A DNA stretch of 64,000 nt, from assembly GCF_001422985.1 (NCBI RefSeq), contig NZ_LMNL01000012.1:313096-377095 (forward strand). Reading direction: 5' to 3'. Below, in pieces: positions 1 to 9,258 of the stretch (the first letter of the stretch is position 1; the number at the start of each line of letters is the position of its first letter). A program made the translations under genes and the position numbers. A model generated the notes under the pieces. That model was not told where the DNA came from, made no database searches, and saw only the letters and a list, made by a program, of their open reading frames with translations. The DNA comes from Methylobacterium sp. Leaf117. Its GTDB lineage: Bacteria; Pseudomonadota; Alphaproteobacteria; Rhizobiales; Beijerinckiaceae.

Positions 1-2
1 CC

Positions 3-401
3 CTGGCGAGCCATATCCAGGACGAACCCGACCGGGAGGTCTTCCTGGCCGAGGCGCCGCGCCACACCTCCCGCCGGCTCGAACCCGGCGCCGGCATCGG
101 CTTCGCGCGCCTGCTCGCGCCGTCGACGCCCGGCAACGGTCGGATCGTGAGCAACCGTCGCTGCGAGATCCTGCACCTCTCGGCCGCCGCCCTGGGCGAG
201 GCCATCGACCGCGCGGTGATCACACCAGCCGATCTCGCCGCCCACGACGCCGATCTTGCCGCGCACGATGTCGATCTCGCCGCGCACGATGTCGATCTCG
301 CGCGCCGGCCCATCGATCCCGGCATCGCCCCGCCGGACGGGATGCCGGCGAACGCCCCGGCGTCGCAGGGCGATGCACTGACGAGGGTGGACATCCACTG
401 A
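3..401 (+). CDS. Hypothetical protein, 5' end outside window
   Basis: An open frame enters from the left edge and stops at 399-401, giving about 132 visible residues. I do not recognise a family. The visible part has a basic, Pro/Arg-rich start and then a leucine-rich stretch, followed by a seven-residue tandem repeat (consensus DLAAHDV, three full copies plus a partial) encoded by a 21-bp DNA repeat at 231-302. The tail is Pro/Ala-rich with no membrane segment. The first in-window candidate start, a GTG at 147, has no convincing ribosome site, so the true start most likely lies upstream. It faces the phytochrome operon tail-to-tail. Confidence 0.5.
   Translation: MASHIQDEPDREVFLAEAPRHTSRRLEPGAGIGFARLLAPSTPGNGRIVSNRRCEILHLSAAALGEAIDRAVITPADLAAHDADLAAHDVDLAAHDVDLARRPIDPGIAPPDGMPANAPASQGDALTRVDIH
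231..302 (+). repeat. 21-bp in-frame tandem repeat
   Basis: Three full copies and one partial copy of a 21-bp unit beginning gatctcgccg, at 231-251, 252-272, 273-293 and 294-302. The unit is a multiple of three, so it adds seven residues (DLAAHD plus A or V) per copy without breaking the frame. Confidence 0.85.
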
Positions 402-595
402 ACCTCGCGGATCTGGGTGCGCGGAGCGGAAATTGTGGGCACGAAGAGCCGCGCGCGCCGTGGTCCCATCTTCGATACGCGGCAGATACGCGGGCGGAGA
501 GACGGCCCTCGAAGCGACCCCAGCCTCGGCTCAAGCATTCCTCTACGCCGCAGCCGTCATGATTCTCGTCCGAAGGCTTGAACGCGCCTGATGAC

Positions 596-2383
596 TTACC
601 GGATGGGCTTTCGGGCCGAGTTGCGGCTCGAGACGAGCCGCAGGGCCGCCGGGGCGGGCCTGCCGGCCAGGATCGCCGCCGCCTTGCGGTGGAGTTCGCC
701 GTCCTGGAACGGCTTCTGGACGATGCGGTCGGCGCCGACCTCGCCCGCCTGCATCAGGGCGGTGGTGTCGGCGTAGCCGGTCACGAACATCACCGGAAGG
801 TGCGGCCAGCGCCGCCGGATCTCGCAGGCCGCCTCGGCGCCGTTCATGCCCGGCATGGCGAAGTCGAGCACGATCAGGTCGACGCAGGGATCCCCCTCCA
901 GGGAGGCGAGGGCGGCGAGGCCGGAGCCCGCCTCGCGGACCTGATAGCCGGCCTCGAACAGGATGGTGGTGGTGACCTCGCGGACCGCGCTGTCGTCGTC
1001 GACCACCAGCACCACGGGCCGGTCCCCTGCGCTGCGCTGCGCGGCGCAGTCGATCCCCGGAGCCGGACTCTCGGCGGCGTCGGACCCGCCCTCGGCACGC
1101 GGAAGGTAGACCCGGACGGACGTTCCCTCGCCAAGCCGAGTGTCGATGCGGACGCCGCCGCCGGACTGCTTGACGAAGCCGTAGACCTGAGCGAGGCCGA
1201 GGCCCGAGCCCTTGTCGACCGCCTTTGTGGTGAAGAACGGCTCGAAGACTCGGGCCAGGACCTCGGGGGCGATGCCGGTGCCGGTGTCGCTCACCGCCAG
1301 CATCACGTACTCGCCGGGGGCCGGCTCCTCGGCGCGGGTCGGAGCCGGGGTCAGGCTGACATTGGCGGTCTCGATGGTGAGGCAACCGCCCACCGCCATG
1401 GCATCGCGGGCGTTGATCGCGAGATTCAGGATCACGAGTTCGATCTGCGTCGCATCGACGAGGGCCGACCACAGGTCGGATTGCAGCGTCATCTCGATCC
1501 GTACCGCCCCGCCGATCGAGCTCTGAAGCAGGTCGCGCATGGAGGAGACGGTCTGGTTCAGCTCCACCGGCGTCGGCTCGAGACGCTGCCGCCGCGAGAA
1601 GGCGAGGAGCTGGGCGGTGAGGCGAGCGCCCCGGTCGGCGGCTCCGCGCATCATCGTCAGGCGGCGCTGCGAGCGCTCGTCGTTCACCACCCGCTCCAGG
1701 AAGGCGATGTTGCCGGAGATCACCGTGAGGAGATTGTTGAAGTCGTGGGCAACGCCGCTGGTGAGCTGCCCGACCGCCTCCAGGCGTTGGGCCTGCCGCA
1801 GGGCTTCCTCGACCCGCTCGCGCTCGACGATCTGGCGATGCAGCTCGGCATTGCTGGCCGCGAGTTCGCTGGTCCGGGCCTCGACCCGCGCCTCCAGGGT
1901 CTCGTTGAGGTGGCGCAGGTCGCGCAGGGCGCGCTCACGCTCGGCATAGGCGCGCGCCTCGGCGAGCGCCCGCATGATGGTGCGGGGCAGGCGGTCGAGG
2001 CGCTGTTTGGTGACGTAATCGGTGGCCCCGCGCTTCAGGGCCTCCACAGCGACATCCTCACCGAGCGTCCCGGATACGAACACGAACGGGATTCCGGGGC
2101 AGCGGGCGCGGGCGATCGCCAGGGCGCTGAGGCCGTCGAAGGTCGGCAACACGTAATCGGCCAGGATGAGGTGGTGCTCGCACCGGTCGGCCGCAGTGGT
2201 GAAGTCGGCCGCGGTCATCACCCGGTCGAGGTCGTAGGGGTGGCCCAGATCGTCGAGCACCGCGCCGAGCAGTTCCGTGTCGAGGTCGCTGTCTTCCAGG
2301 AGAAGGATTCTCAACGGCTCCGATCCGAAGCCGTCCTGCATCTCCCGATCCGGATCACGCTGCGTCACGTGTTCGATGGCCAT
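596..2383 (-). CDS. Hybrid sensor histidine kinase with two receiver domains
   Basis: A soluble 595-residue kinase. Order: N-terminal receiver (about 25-145, acidic ED pocket, LADY phospho-acceptor region), a coiled-coil linker (about 150-200), a histidine-kinase core with the VAHDFNNLL H-box near 220, an ATP-binding domain with NLAINARDAM (N box) and a GLGL G-box, then a C-terminal receiver (about 465-580, VVDDDS pocket, VLDFAMPGMNG phospho-acceptor). No transmembrane or PAS segment is visible, so input probably arrives by phosphotransfer to the first receiver. Its start overlaps the receiver gene upstream (2365-2829) by 19 bp, so the two are probably co-transcribed after the phytochrome. 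Red/far-red light signalling through it is inferred from context. Confidence 0.9.
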   Translation of the reverse strand: MAIEHVTQRDPDREMQDGFGSEPLRILLLEDSDLDTELLGAVLDDLGHPYDLDRVMTAADFTTAADRCEHHLILADYVLPTFDGLSALAIARARCPGIPFVFVSGTLGEDVAVEALKRGATDYVTKQRLDRLPRTIMRALAEARAYAERERALRDLRHLNETLEARVEARTSELAASNAELHRQIVERERVEEALRQAQRLEAVGQLTSGVAHDFNNLLTVISGNIAFLERVVNDERSQRRLTMMRGAADRGARLTAQLLAFSRRQRLEPTPVELNQTVSSMRDLLQSSIGGAVRIEMTLQSDLWSALVDATQIELVILNLAINARDAMAVGGCLTIETANVSLTPAPTRAEEPAPGEYVMLAVSDTGTGIAPEVLARVFEPFFTTKAVDKGSGLGLAQVYGFVKQSGGGVRIDTRLGEGTSVRVYLPRAEGGSDAAESPAPGIDCAAQRSAGDRPVVLVVDDDSAVREVTTTILFEAGYQVREAGSGLAALASLEGDPCVDLIVLDFAMPGMNGAEAACEIRRRWPHLPVMFVTGYADTTALMQAGEVGADRIVQKPFQDGELHRKAAAILAGRPAPAALRLVSSRNSARKPIR

Positions 2384-2829
2384 CCTCCTCCACGGTGCGG
2401 CGGCGGCTCGTTCAGCACCGCCCAGAACACGCCGAGATCCTGGATCGCCTCGAAGAATTCCGTGAACCCAACAGGCTTGACCACGAAAGCGTTCACGCCG
2501 AGATCGTAGGACCGCACCAGATCAGTCTCCTCGCGCGAGGATGTGAGCATCACCACCGGGATCGCGCGGGTTCGGATATCGCCCTTGACCTGGGCCAGGA
2601 CCTCCAGGCCGTCCACCTTCGGCAGCTTGAGGTCGAGAAGCACCACCGCAGGATCACGGCTGTCCCGCATCTCGTAGGCGCCGCGGCGGTACAGAAAATC
2701 CAGGGCCTCGGCACCGTCGCGACAGATGACGATCTCATTGGCGAGCTGGCTCTTCTCCAGCGCCGCGAGGGTGAGTTCGATGTCGTTGGGATTGTCCTCG
2801 ACGAGGAGGATCGGCTTCAGGTCCGCCAT
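2365..2829 (-). CDS. Single-domain response regulator (Rcp1-like)
   Basis: A 154-residue CheY-like receiver. The acidic pocket (VEDN), the phospho-acceptor Asp in VVLLDLKLPKVDG, the Thr in MLTSS and the Lys in VVKPVG are all present. The protein has the insertion-rich alpha4 region typical of phytochrome partners such as Rcp1. It begins 3 bp after the phytochrome stop and overlaps the hybrid kinase start, which places it between sensor and hybrid kinase in one operon. The likely role is to take phosphate from the phytochrome and pass it on; it has no output domain. Confidence 0.9.
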   Translation of the reverse strand: MADLKPILLVEDNPNDIELTLAALEKSQLANEIVICRDGAEALDFLYRRGAYEMRDSRDPAVVLLDLKLPKVDGLEVLAQVKGDIRTRAIPVVMLTSSREETDLVRSYDLGVNAFVVKPVGFTEFFEAIQDLGVFWAVLNEPPPHRGGGWPSNT

Positions 2830-2832
2830 GGC

Positions 2833-5226
2833 TCAGCGTGCTTCCCTCGAATTCCTCGGCGAACGGGACCTGCCCCCGGCATTCGGATTGGGGACCGGAG
2901 TCGGTGTCGGAAGGGTGAAGTAGAAAGTCGCGCCAGCATCCACCGCACCCTCGGCCCAGGTGCGGCCGCCGTGGCGCTCGACGATGCGGCGGACGTTGGC
3001 AAGGCCGATGCCAGTCCCCTCGAACTCTTCGACCCGGTGAAGGCGCTGGAACACGCCGAACAGCTTGCCGACATAGGCCATGTCGAACCCGACGCCGTTG
3101 TCGCGGACGAAGAACACCGCCTGACCGGAGGGGGCGCCTTCCGGATCGAGGCCGGTCGTCGGCGCCTCGAGGCGCCCGATCTCGATCGTCGCCTCGGCCC
3201 GGTGCCGGGTGTACTTGATGGCGTTCGAAAGCAGATTCTCGATGACGAGGCGCAGCATCACCGGGTCGGCATGGACCCGGCCGAGCGGCCCCACCGTCCA
3301 ATGGATGGTCCGGTCCGGTCCGGCGTCCCGCAGGGTCGAGCGGCGAACCTCTTCGACCAGGGCATTGAGGTCGCCCGTGACCGGGTTCAGGGCGTTGCGG
3401 CCCATCTGCGAGAAGCGCAACAGGTTGTCCACCAGGGTGCCGGCCGAGAAAGCGGCCTCCACGATGGTGTCGATGTAGTGCCGGCCCTTCTCGGACAGGC
3501 GGCTGCCCTCGCGCGAGCGCAGCAGCTCCGAATAGCCGACGATGTGCCGGAAGGGCGCGCGCAGATCGTGGCTGACCGAGTAGGAGAACGCCTCCAGCTC
3601 CTTATTGGAGCGCTGCAGTTCCTCGCTGAGGGAGGCGAGTTCCTCCGCCCGGCGCAGCACGATGCCGAGCACGGAGGTCCGAAGATCCTTCACTGCGTCG
3701 GTCTCGGCACGGGACCAGGGCAGGGAGCGGCCCTGCAGCGTCTCTTTCCAGGTCTCGAAGGATTTGCGCGGGTGCAGGCGCTGCGGCCCACCGGCCGGAT
3801 CAGGCACCGCCGCCTTGGTGGGATCACCGCCCCACTTGACGGTGCGCACCACCTCCGGCCTGAACCACAACACGTAGCTGGCGTATTTCTGCGAGATCGA
3901 GATCGCCAGGAGGCCGCTTGCCCGCGCGGCGAAGGCCCGCGCCGGAGGATAGGCCTCGCCGAGGAAGTCGGTGACGACGAGATCCGCACCGCCGGGGCCG
4001 CTGGACAACCACTGGTAGATCGCCCGAACCTCGGGTTCCTGCGGGGTCGCCCCAATCAGCCGGCAGCTGTCGGAGGTGATCACCGCCGCTCCGGAGGCGC
4101 CGGCCAGGGCCAGCACGTCGTCGGGATGCTGCAGCAGGCCGTCGACGAAGTTCTCCTCCTCCGCCATATAGCCCAGCAGCTGGGCCTGGATCGCCCCCAG
4201 CCGCAGGCGCTGCTCGGCCTCGGCACCGCGCTCCTTGGCGGCGAGCTGCAGCGCGAAGATGCGGGTGAGGAAGTCGCAGGCGTTGCGGGCCTGAAGAGGC
4301 ACCCGGCGGGCCTCGCGATTGTGGCAGGAGATCAGGCCCCAGAGCGCACCGTCGACCAGGATCGACACCGACATCGAGGCCATCGTGCCCATGTTGCGCA
4401 TATATTCGACATGCACCGGCGAGACGCTGCGCAGGATCGACTGGCTGAGGTCGAGGGGCTCAGCGTCGGCGAGCGCGGCCTCCCGCAGGATCGGCACCGG
4501 CCGATAGCCCGCATCCGGGATGATCCGCAGGCGATTGCGACGGTAGAGTTCCCGCGCCTGGGCCGGAATGTCGGTCGCGGGGAAGCGCAGGTCGAGATAG
4601 GAGGGCAGGGCGCCGTTCCCGTCCTCGGCGATGACGGTACCGTGCCAGTCGCGATCGAACCGGTAGACCAGGGTTCGGTCGAAGCCCGTGATGTGGCGGA
4701 TGTCGACCGCCACGAGATCGCACAGCTCCGCCACCGAGGCGGCCTCGTGCAGGCCCTCGACGAAGCGGCTGAGGCGCGGATAGAGCGCGTCCAGGCTGTG
4801 CTCGGAGGCGAGCGCGTTCGGGACCGCCTCGAATTCGAGGACGGCAAGATCGCTCGCAGCAGGATCGCCCGCAGCAGGATCGCCCGAACCCAAATCGCCC
4901 GGACAATGAACCGCGAGATCGTAGGCCCCGAGACCTTCGGGTGTTTCCAGCGTCACGGTGCGCAGATATTGCGCGCCGTCGCGCGCGCTCTCGCCAAAAT
5001 CCCGCGGCAGAAGCCCGTCCAGGCTCGGGAAGACTTCGGCGAAGCGGCGTCCGAGCACCCGTTCGATCCCGCCCGGCACATTGGCGCTCGCCTCGACGAT
5101 CCGACCGTCGGCAATCCGGAAAGCGATGAGGAACCCGTGAGGCTGGATCGTCCCGAGCCGGTGAATCGGCTCTCGGTCGCAGGCCGTCAGGGCCTCGGCC
5201 GGTGGCGATTCTAAGGTCAGGCTCAA
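2833..5226 (-). CDS. bphP: Bacteriophytochrome histidine kinase
   Basis: A 797-residue red/far-red photoreceptor. The N-terminal PAS carries the biliverdin-binding Cys at about residue 16 in ACDREPIH, followed by IQPHG. The GAF domain has the FPATDIPAQAR signature and RYR-like motifs; the PHY domain has the tongue motif PRKSF (PRxSF family). The C-terminal kinase has the H-box SVSHDLRAP and an ATPase domain with NLLSNAIKY and the GTGIGL G-box. The start is a TTG, chosen because an AGGGAG site lies 8 bases upstream and no in-frame ATG fits. No heme oxygenase gene for biliverdin synthesis is adjacent. A four-copy 15-bp in-frame repeat (4845-4904) expands a loop between PAS and GAF. Confidence 0.95.
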   Translation of the reverse strand: MSLTLESPPAEALTACDREPIHRLGTIQPHGFLIAFRIADGRIVEASANVPGGIERVLGRRFAEVFPSLDGLLPRDFGESARDGAQYLRTVTLETPEGLGAYDLAVHCPGDLGSGDPAAGDPAASDLAVLEFEAVPNALASEHSLDALYPRLSRFVEGLHEAASVAELCDLVAVDIRHITGFDRTLVYRFDRDWHGTVIAEDGNGALPSYLDLRFPATDIPAQARELYRRNRLRIIPDAGYRPVPILREAALADAEPLDLSQSILRSVSPVHVEYMRNMGTMASMSVSILVDGALWGLISCHNREARRVPLQARNACDFLTRIFALQLAAKERGAEAEQRLRLGAIQAQLLGYMAEEENFVDGLLQHPDDVLALAGASGAAVITSDSCRLIGATPQEPEVRAIYQWLSSGPGGADLVVTDFLGEAYPPARAFAARASGLLAISISQKYASYVLWFRPEVVRTVKWGGDPTKAAVPDPAGGPQRLHPRKSFETWKETLQGRSLPWSRAETDAVKDLRTSVLGIVLRRAEELASLSEELQRSNKELEAFSYSVSHDLRAPFRHIVGYSELLRSREGSRLSEKGRHYIDTIVEAAFSAGTLVDNLLRFSQMGRNALNPVTGDLNALVEEVRRSTLRDAGPDRTIHWTVGPLGRVHADPVMLRLVIENLLSNAIKYTRHRAEATIEIGRLEAPTTGLDPEGAPSGQAVFFVRDNGVGFDMAYVGKLFGVFQRLHRVEEFEGTGIGLANVRRIVERHGGRTWAEGAVDAGATFYFTLPTPTPVPNPNAGGRSRSPRNSREAR
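4845..4904 (-). repeat. 15-bp in-frame tandem repeat in phytochrome gene
   Basis: Four imperfect 15-bp units (4845-4859, 4860-4874, 4875-4889, 4890-4904; consensus caggatcgcccgcag on the plus strand). On the coding strand they give a repeated Gly/Ser-Asp-Pro/Leu-Ala-Ala pattern in the PAS-GAF linker. Confidence 0.75.
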
Positions 5227-5568
5227 GACATTCGCTCCCTGCTGACAGCCCCGCCGTGCCGACCCGGAATGCGGTGCCTACGCGGATCGGCCGGCAGGCG
5301 CAACGCACTCCGTTGTGTCGGGTACATAACATTGCGCGATCCGTCGCATCGCGTAATCCGGCCTATCCGTGAGCCGTACGAACCACGATCCGCAGGGCCT
5401 CGCTCCCCCCGCCTCATCGGCGGGCCCGGCCCCCGGCGACCGGGAGGCCTGCGCCAGCGGTCGACATCGGACCGGATCGCTCTAGCTTCCCCGCACAGAA
5501 GGCAGGAACCCGGCAGGAACCCGGAAGACGGGGACCGGTCGAACCCATGCAACCGAGGGGGGAACAGG
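5227..5568. other. Divergent intergenic region, phytochrome / acyl-CoA dehydrogenase
   Basis: 342 bp between two divergent genes, so it should hold both promoters. Open frames cross it on both strands but have no ribosome site or recognisable product. I see no clear operator, RNA gene or strong -35/-10 pair; the sequence around 5315-5360 (gggtacataacattg) is the least GC-rich part. Confidence 0.5.
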
Positions 5569-6795
5569 ATGGCCAAGCCCGATCGCGTGGACCCTTCTCC
5601 GCCGGACCTGCTGCCGCCGTGGCGCACCGAGGCGCGCGCGGCGCTCCAGGCGGAGGCGCGGGCCTTCGCCAGAGACGTCGTCATGCCACTGGCCGACGAA
5701 CTCGACCCGCAGAAGGCGGAGATGCCGCGGACCCTCATCGACCGGATGGCGGCCAAGGGCTGGTTCGGCATCACCATTCCGGCCGAGCAGGGCGGCCTCG
5801 GCCTCGGGGTGTTCGAGTACTGCCTGGTATCCGAGGAACTGGCCCGCGCCTGGCTCTCGGTCGGCAGCATCCTGGCTCGCGGCCAGGGTCTCGGCACCCA
5901 GACTCTCGATCCGGAGCGGCGCCGGAGCCTCCTCGAGAAATCCGCCCGGGGTCAGTGGATCGGCAGCATCGCGCTGTCCGAGCCGACGGCGGGCTCCGAT
6001 CTGGCCGGCGTGCAGACCCGGGCGGTGCGCGACGGCGACACCTGGGTCCTCACGGGAACCAAGCGCTGGGCGGGCTTCGCCAAGGCGGCGGACTTCGTCG
6101 AGGTTCTGGCCCGTACCCGCGACCCGGAGCCCGGCGAGCCGCGCTCGGCCGGTTTGGAGCCTTTCCTGGTGGTCAAGGAGCCCGGGACCTTCCCGCCCGG
6201 GATGACCGGACGGGTGATCGACAAGATCGGATATCACGGCTTCCTGACCTTCGAACTCGATCTCGACGGCGTGCGGGTGCCGGAGAGCGACCGTCTGACC
6301 GGGCTCTACGGAGACCAGGGCGCGGATGCGGATTCGGGTGGCTTCGCCTCGGTCCAGCGCGGCCTCAACATCGCGCGGGTGCACACGGCGGCCCGCGCGG
6401 TCGGCGTCGCCCGGGCGGCGCTGAAGGACACCCAGGCCTACCTGCAGGAGCGTGAGCAGTTCGGTCACCCGATCGGCGATTTCCAGGCCCTGCGCTTCGC
6501 GCTCGCCGACATGGCGGCCGATATCGCGCAAGCACGCGCCTTCTGGAACCAGGTCGCGCATCTGCTCGATGCCGGCGAACCGGCGGAGAGCGAATCGGCG
6601 ATGGTCAAACTCGTCTGTACCGAGATGGCCGTGCGGGTGACCAACCAGGCGATGCAGCTCCATGGCGGCAACGGCTACACCACGGAGCGCCGGGTCGAGC
6701 GCTACTGGCGCGACGCGCGGCTGACCACGATCTTCGAGGGCACCAGCGAAATCCAGCGACGCATCATCAGCGACCGGATGCTGCCCAAGCCCTGA
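5569..6795 (+). CDS. Acyl-CoA dehydrogenase
   Basis: A 408-residue flavoprotein of the acyl-CoA dehydrogenase family, which oxidises an acyl-CoA to the 2,3-enoyl-CoA and passes electrons to ETF. Visible features are the N-terminal helical domain, the FAD-contacting segment GSIALSEPTAGSD near residue 140, the C-terminal helical domain with the MQLHGGNGYT motif, and the catalytic Glu in IFEGTSEIQ near 390. The frame is open 300 bp further upstream, but the ATG at 5569 follows an aggggggaaca site and gives the standard N-terminus and length. No other fatty-acid genes are adjacent, so the substrate (short chain, branched or aromatic) cannot be read from context. Confidence 0.93.
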   Translation: MAKPDRVDPSPPDLLPPWRTEARAALQAEARAFARDVVMPLADELDPQKAEMPRTLIDRMAAKGWFGITIPAEQGGLGLGVFEYCLVSEELARAWLSVGSILARGQGLGTQTLDPERRRSLLEKSARGQWIGSIALSEPTAGSDLAGVQTRAVRDGDTWVLTGTKRWAGFAKAADFVEVLARTRDPEPGEPRSAGLEPFLVVKEPGTFPPGMTGRVIDKIGYHGFLTFELDLDGVRVPESDRLTGLYGDQGADADSGGFASVQRGLNIARVHTAARAVGVARAALKDTQAYLQEREQFGHPIGDFQALRFALADMAADIAQARAFWNQVAHLLDAGEPAESESAMVKLVCTEMAVRVTNQAMQLHGGNGYTTERRVERYWRDARLTTIFEGTSEIQRRIISDRMLPKP

Positions 6796-6839
6796 CACGC
6801 GTGACGCGGCGCTGACGAACCCCGACGGGTGTCAGCGCC
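6796..6839. terminator. Bidirectional terminator hairpin
   Basis: A perfect 9-bp inverted repeat, GGCGCTGAC at 6808-6816 and GTCAGCGCC at 6831-6839, spans the 36-bp gap between two convergent genes and touches the stop codon of the minus-strand kinase. The loop can pair further (CCC/GGG). There is no long T tract, so its strength is uncertain. Confidence 0.55.
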
Positions 6840-9258
6840 CGCCCATCACCAGACGTAGCTTGTCGGCGAGATCCTCGCGCCGATACGGCTTGTTGAGGAG
6901 CGGCAAGTCCACGGGGACACCCTGCTCGCCGAGCGCCGAGCCGGTATAGCCGGAGGCGAGCAGCACCCGCAGGCCGGAACGCAGCGTCCGGGCATGGGTG
7001 GCGAGTTCAACCCCGTTCATGCCACCCGGCATCACCACGTCCGAGAACAGGATGTCGATCCGCTCCGGCCCCTTCAGGCGGTCCAGCGCCTCGGCCGCAT
7101 GCGTGGCGGTGAGGGTGCGGTAGCCGAGTTCGGACAGGCTCTCGACCGCCATCTCCAGAACGGCCGCCTCGTCCTCGACCACCAGAACGACCTCGCCCTC
7201 CACCGCCCGGCGCAGAGGCAGGAGTGCGTCGGTGCGCAGGCTCGCGATTGCGGGCTCGGCCGAGCGCGGCAGGTCGATGGTGATGGTGGTGCCCTGGCCG
7301 GGCGCGCTCGTGACGCGGACCTGACCGCCGCCCTGGCGGGCGAAACCGTAGACCTGGCTCAGGCCGAGGCCGGTGCCCTTTCCGACATCCTTGGTGGTGA
7401 AGAACGGCTCGAACACCCGCGCGGCTGTGGCCGCATCCATGCCGAGGCCGGTATCGATGACGCAAACGCGGACATAGTTTCCCGGCGTCAGGTCGGACAG
7501 GGCGCCGCGGCGCTCCGGCGTCACGGCGAGGTTCTGGGTCCGGATCGTCAGGGTGCCACCGCCCGGCATGGCATCGCGCGCATTGACCGCGAGGTTGAGG
7601 ATGGCGCTCTCGAACTGGCCGGGATCGAGGCGGACCGGATCGAGAGCCGCGTCGAGGTCGAGGATCAGAGCCACGGTCTCGCCGACCGCGCGCTGAAGCA
7701 GGCCCTGGAAGTCCTTCAGCAGATGGTTGGGATTCACGGTCTCGGGCCGCAGCACCTGCCGCCGCGAGAACGATAGCAGTTTCTCGGTGACCTCGGCCCC
7801 GCGTCGCGCCGCGGTCATCGCCGAGGTCGCGAGGCGCTCGACGCGCTGCGCGTTGTCCGGTCGGCGCACGATCATGTCGAGATTGCCGACGATCACCGTC
7901 AGGAGGTTGTTGAAGTCGTGGGCGACACCGCCGGTGAGTTGGCCGATCGCCTCCATCTTCTGCGACTGATTCAGGCGCTGCTCGGCCTCGCGCCGATCGG
8001 TGGTGTCGATGACCACCCCCGCCAGGGTGGCGGGACGGCCGTCGGCGCCGCGATAGAGGCGGCCGCGCACGTCGATCCAGCGCTCGGCGCCATCGCCGGC
8101 TCGGGTGATCCGGCACTGGAAGCAGAGCGTGGACTCATCCTCGGCCCGTGCCAGGGCGGCCTCCACCAGGGCGCGGTCCTCGGTCACCACATGGCCGATG
8201 AAGTCGGCGAGGCCCCAGCGCGGCAAGAGACTGTCGTAGCCGAAGATGCGGTCGTGGCGCAGGGTGCGCCGGGCCTGTCCGGTAGCGAGATCGAGGGTCC
8301 AGTCACCCATGTCGGCGGCCTCAAGCGCCACCGCGAAGTTGTCGCGTGCGATCTCGAGTTCCGCCCGCTGGCGCTCGCTCGCCTCGGCCGCCGATTCGGC
8401 CGCGCCGTACAGAATGTCGACCTCGCGCAGATAGACCCCGAGGACGATGATCCCGGCCATCAGGGCCTCGAGCCGCCCGGCGATCCAGCCCACCGTGCCG
8501 CGCGCCGCCCCCACGAGGGTGATCAGGTTGTCGAGCACGAGGAGCAGCAGCGAAACCGCGAGCCAGAGCTGGAGCACGCTGCGCAGGCGCGTCGTCCAGC
8601 ACAGGGTGGCCAGCGCCGCAACGGTCAGGACAACGACTCCGGGGCCGATGCCGGAGGTTGTCAGAAGCCAGTACTTGTCGCCCTCGACGCTGCGCGGCAG
8701 GTAATCGACATAGTCGGTGATGATCCAGGTCAGCGCGGCGACGACGGCCGTCACCGCCAGGGCTGTTAGGCCGCCGACCCGGGCGACGCGATGGCTCGGC
8801 ACGGCGCGCGGGCGCTGATCGCCCTCCATGATCGCATACGGAAGGGCGAAGAGCGGCGGCGCGAGATGCCACAGGGTCCAGAGCCAGGTCGTGGTGCCGG
8901 GACCGGACCCGATGATGCGCCCCGGGCCGAACAGGCCCGGAAAGGTCAGGAGCTGTATCGCGACGATCTCGGTGGTGCAGAGGCTGCCGGCAGCCAGTAC
9001 CAGGAGCGGCACCGAGCGGGTCCGCCTGAACTGCGCGAAGAACAGGCATGTGGTGACGGCGTAGACCGTGATCAGCGCAGCCTGATAACTGGGAACGAAG
9101 CCCGGCATCGCCCCGATGGGATCGGCCGCGATGGGCAGGAGCGCGAGGGTCAGGACACCGAAAGCCAGAGAGACGACCGCCGCGAATCGGGTCTGGAGGC
9201 GCGTCGGTCCGGCATCCGCGAAGGTCGAGAGGCCTGAAATACCAGCGTTTTTCGGCAC
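6832..9258 (-). CDS. Membrane hybrid histidine kinase (MASE4-PAS-HK-REC)
   Basis: An 808-residue sensor kinase in the inner membrane. About eight hydrophobic segments fill residues 20-290 in the pattern of MASE4 sensory domains. They are followed by a short coiled coil, a PAS_3-type domain (about 305-420, ending VIDTTDRREAE), a kinase core with GGVAHDFNNLL, an ATPase domain with NLAVNARDAM and GTGLGL, and a C-terminal receiver (acidic VVEDEA, phospho-acceptor in FSDVVMPGG). The frame is open 87 codons further upstream, but a GTG at 9258 with an AGGAAG site 6 bases before it starts directly ahead of the membrane domain. The ligand is unknown and no partner regulator is adjacent. Confidence 0.88.
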   Translation of the reverse strand: MPKNAGISGLSTFADAGPTRLQTRFAAVVSLAFGVLTLALLPIAADPIGAMPGFVPSYQAALITVYAVTTCLFFAQFRRTRSVPLLVLAAGSLCTTEIVAIQLLTFPGLFGPGRIIGSGPGTTTWLWTLWHLAPPLFALPYAIMEGDQRPRAVPSHRVARVGGLTALAVTAVVAALTWIITDYVDYLPRSVEGDKYWLLTTSGIGPGVVVLTVAALATLCWTTRLRSVLQLWLAVSLLLLVLDNLITLVGAARGTVGWIAGRLEALMAGIIVLGVYLREVDILYGAAESAAEASERQRAELEIARDNFAVALEAADMGDWTLDLATGQARRTLRHDRIFGYDSLLPRWGLADFIGHVVTEDRALVEAALARAEDESTLCFQCRITRAGDGAERWIDVRGRLYRGADGRPATLAGVVIDTTDRREAEQRLNQSQKMEAIGQLTGGVAHDFNNLLTVIVGNLDMIVRRPDNAQRVERLATSAMTAARRGAEVTEKLLSFSRRQVLRPETVNPNHLLKDFQGLLQRAVGETVALILDLDAALDPVRLDPGQFESAILNLAVNARDAMPGGGTLTIRTQNLAVTPERRGALSDLTPGNYVRVCVIDTGLGMDAATAARVFEPFFTTKDVGKGTGLGLSQVYGFARQGGGQVRVTSAPGQGTTITIDLPRSAEPAIASLRTDALLPLRRAVEGEVVLVVEDEAAVLEMAVESLSELGYRTLTATHAAEALDRLKGPERIDILFSDVVMPGGMNGVELATHARTLRSGLRVLLASGYTGSALGEQGVPVDLPLLNKPYRREDLADKLRLVMGGR

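Noticed and set aside
578-5214. Long plus-strand open frames (578-2509, 2395-5214) opposite the phytochrome operon
   Set aside because: They are the antisense of strongly motif-supported kinases; the translations are low-complexity Arg/Gly/Ala/Asp-rich and have no domains. High GC creates such frames throughout.
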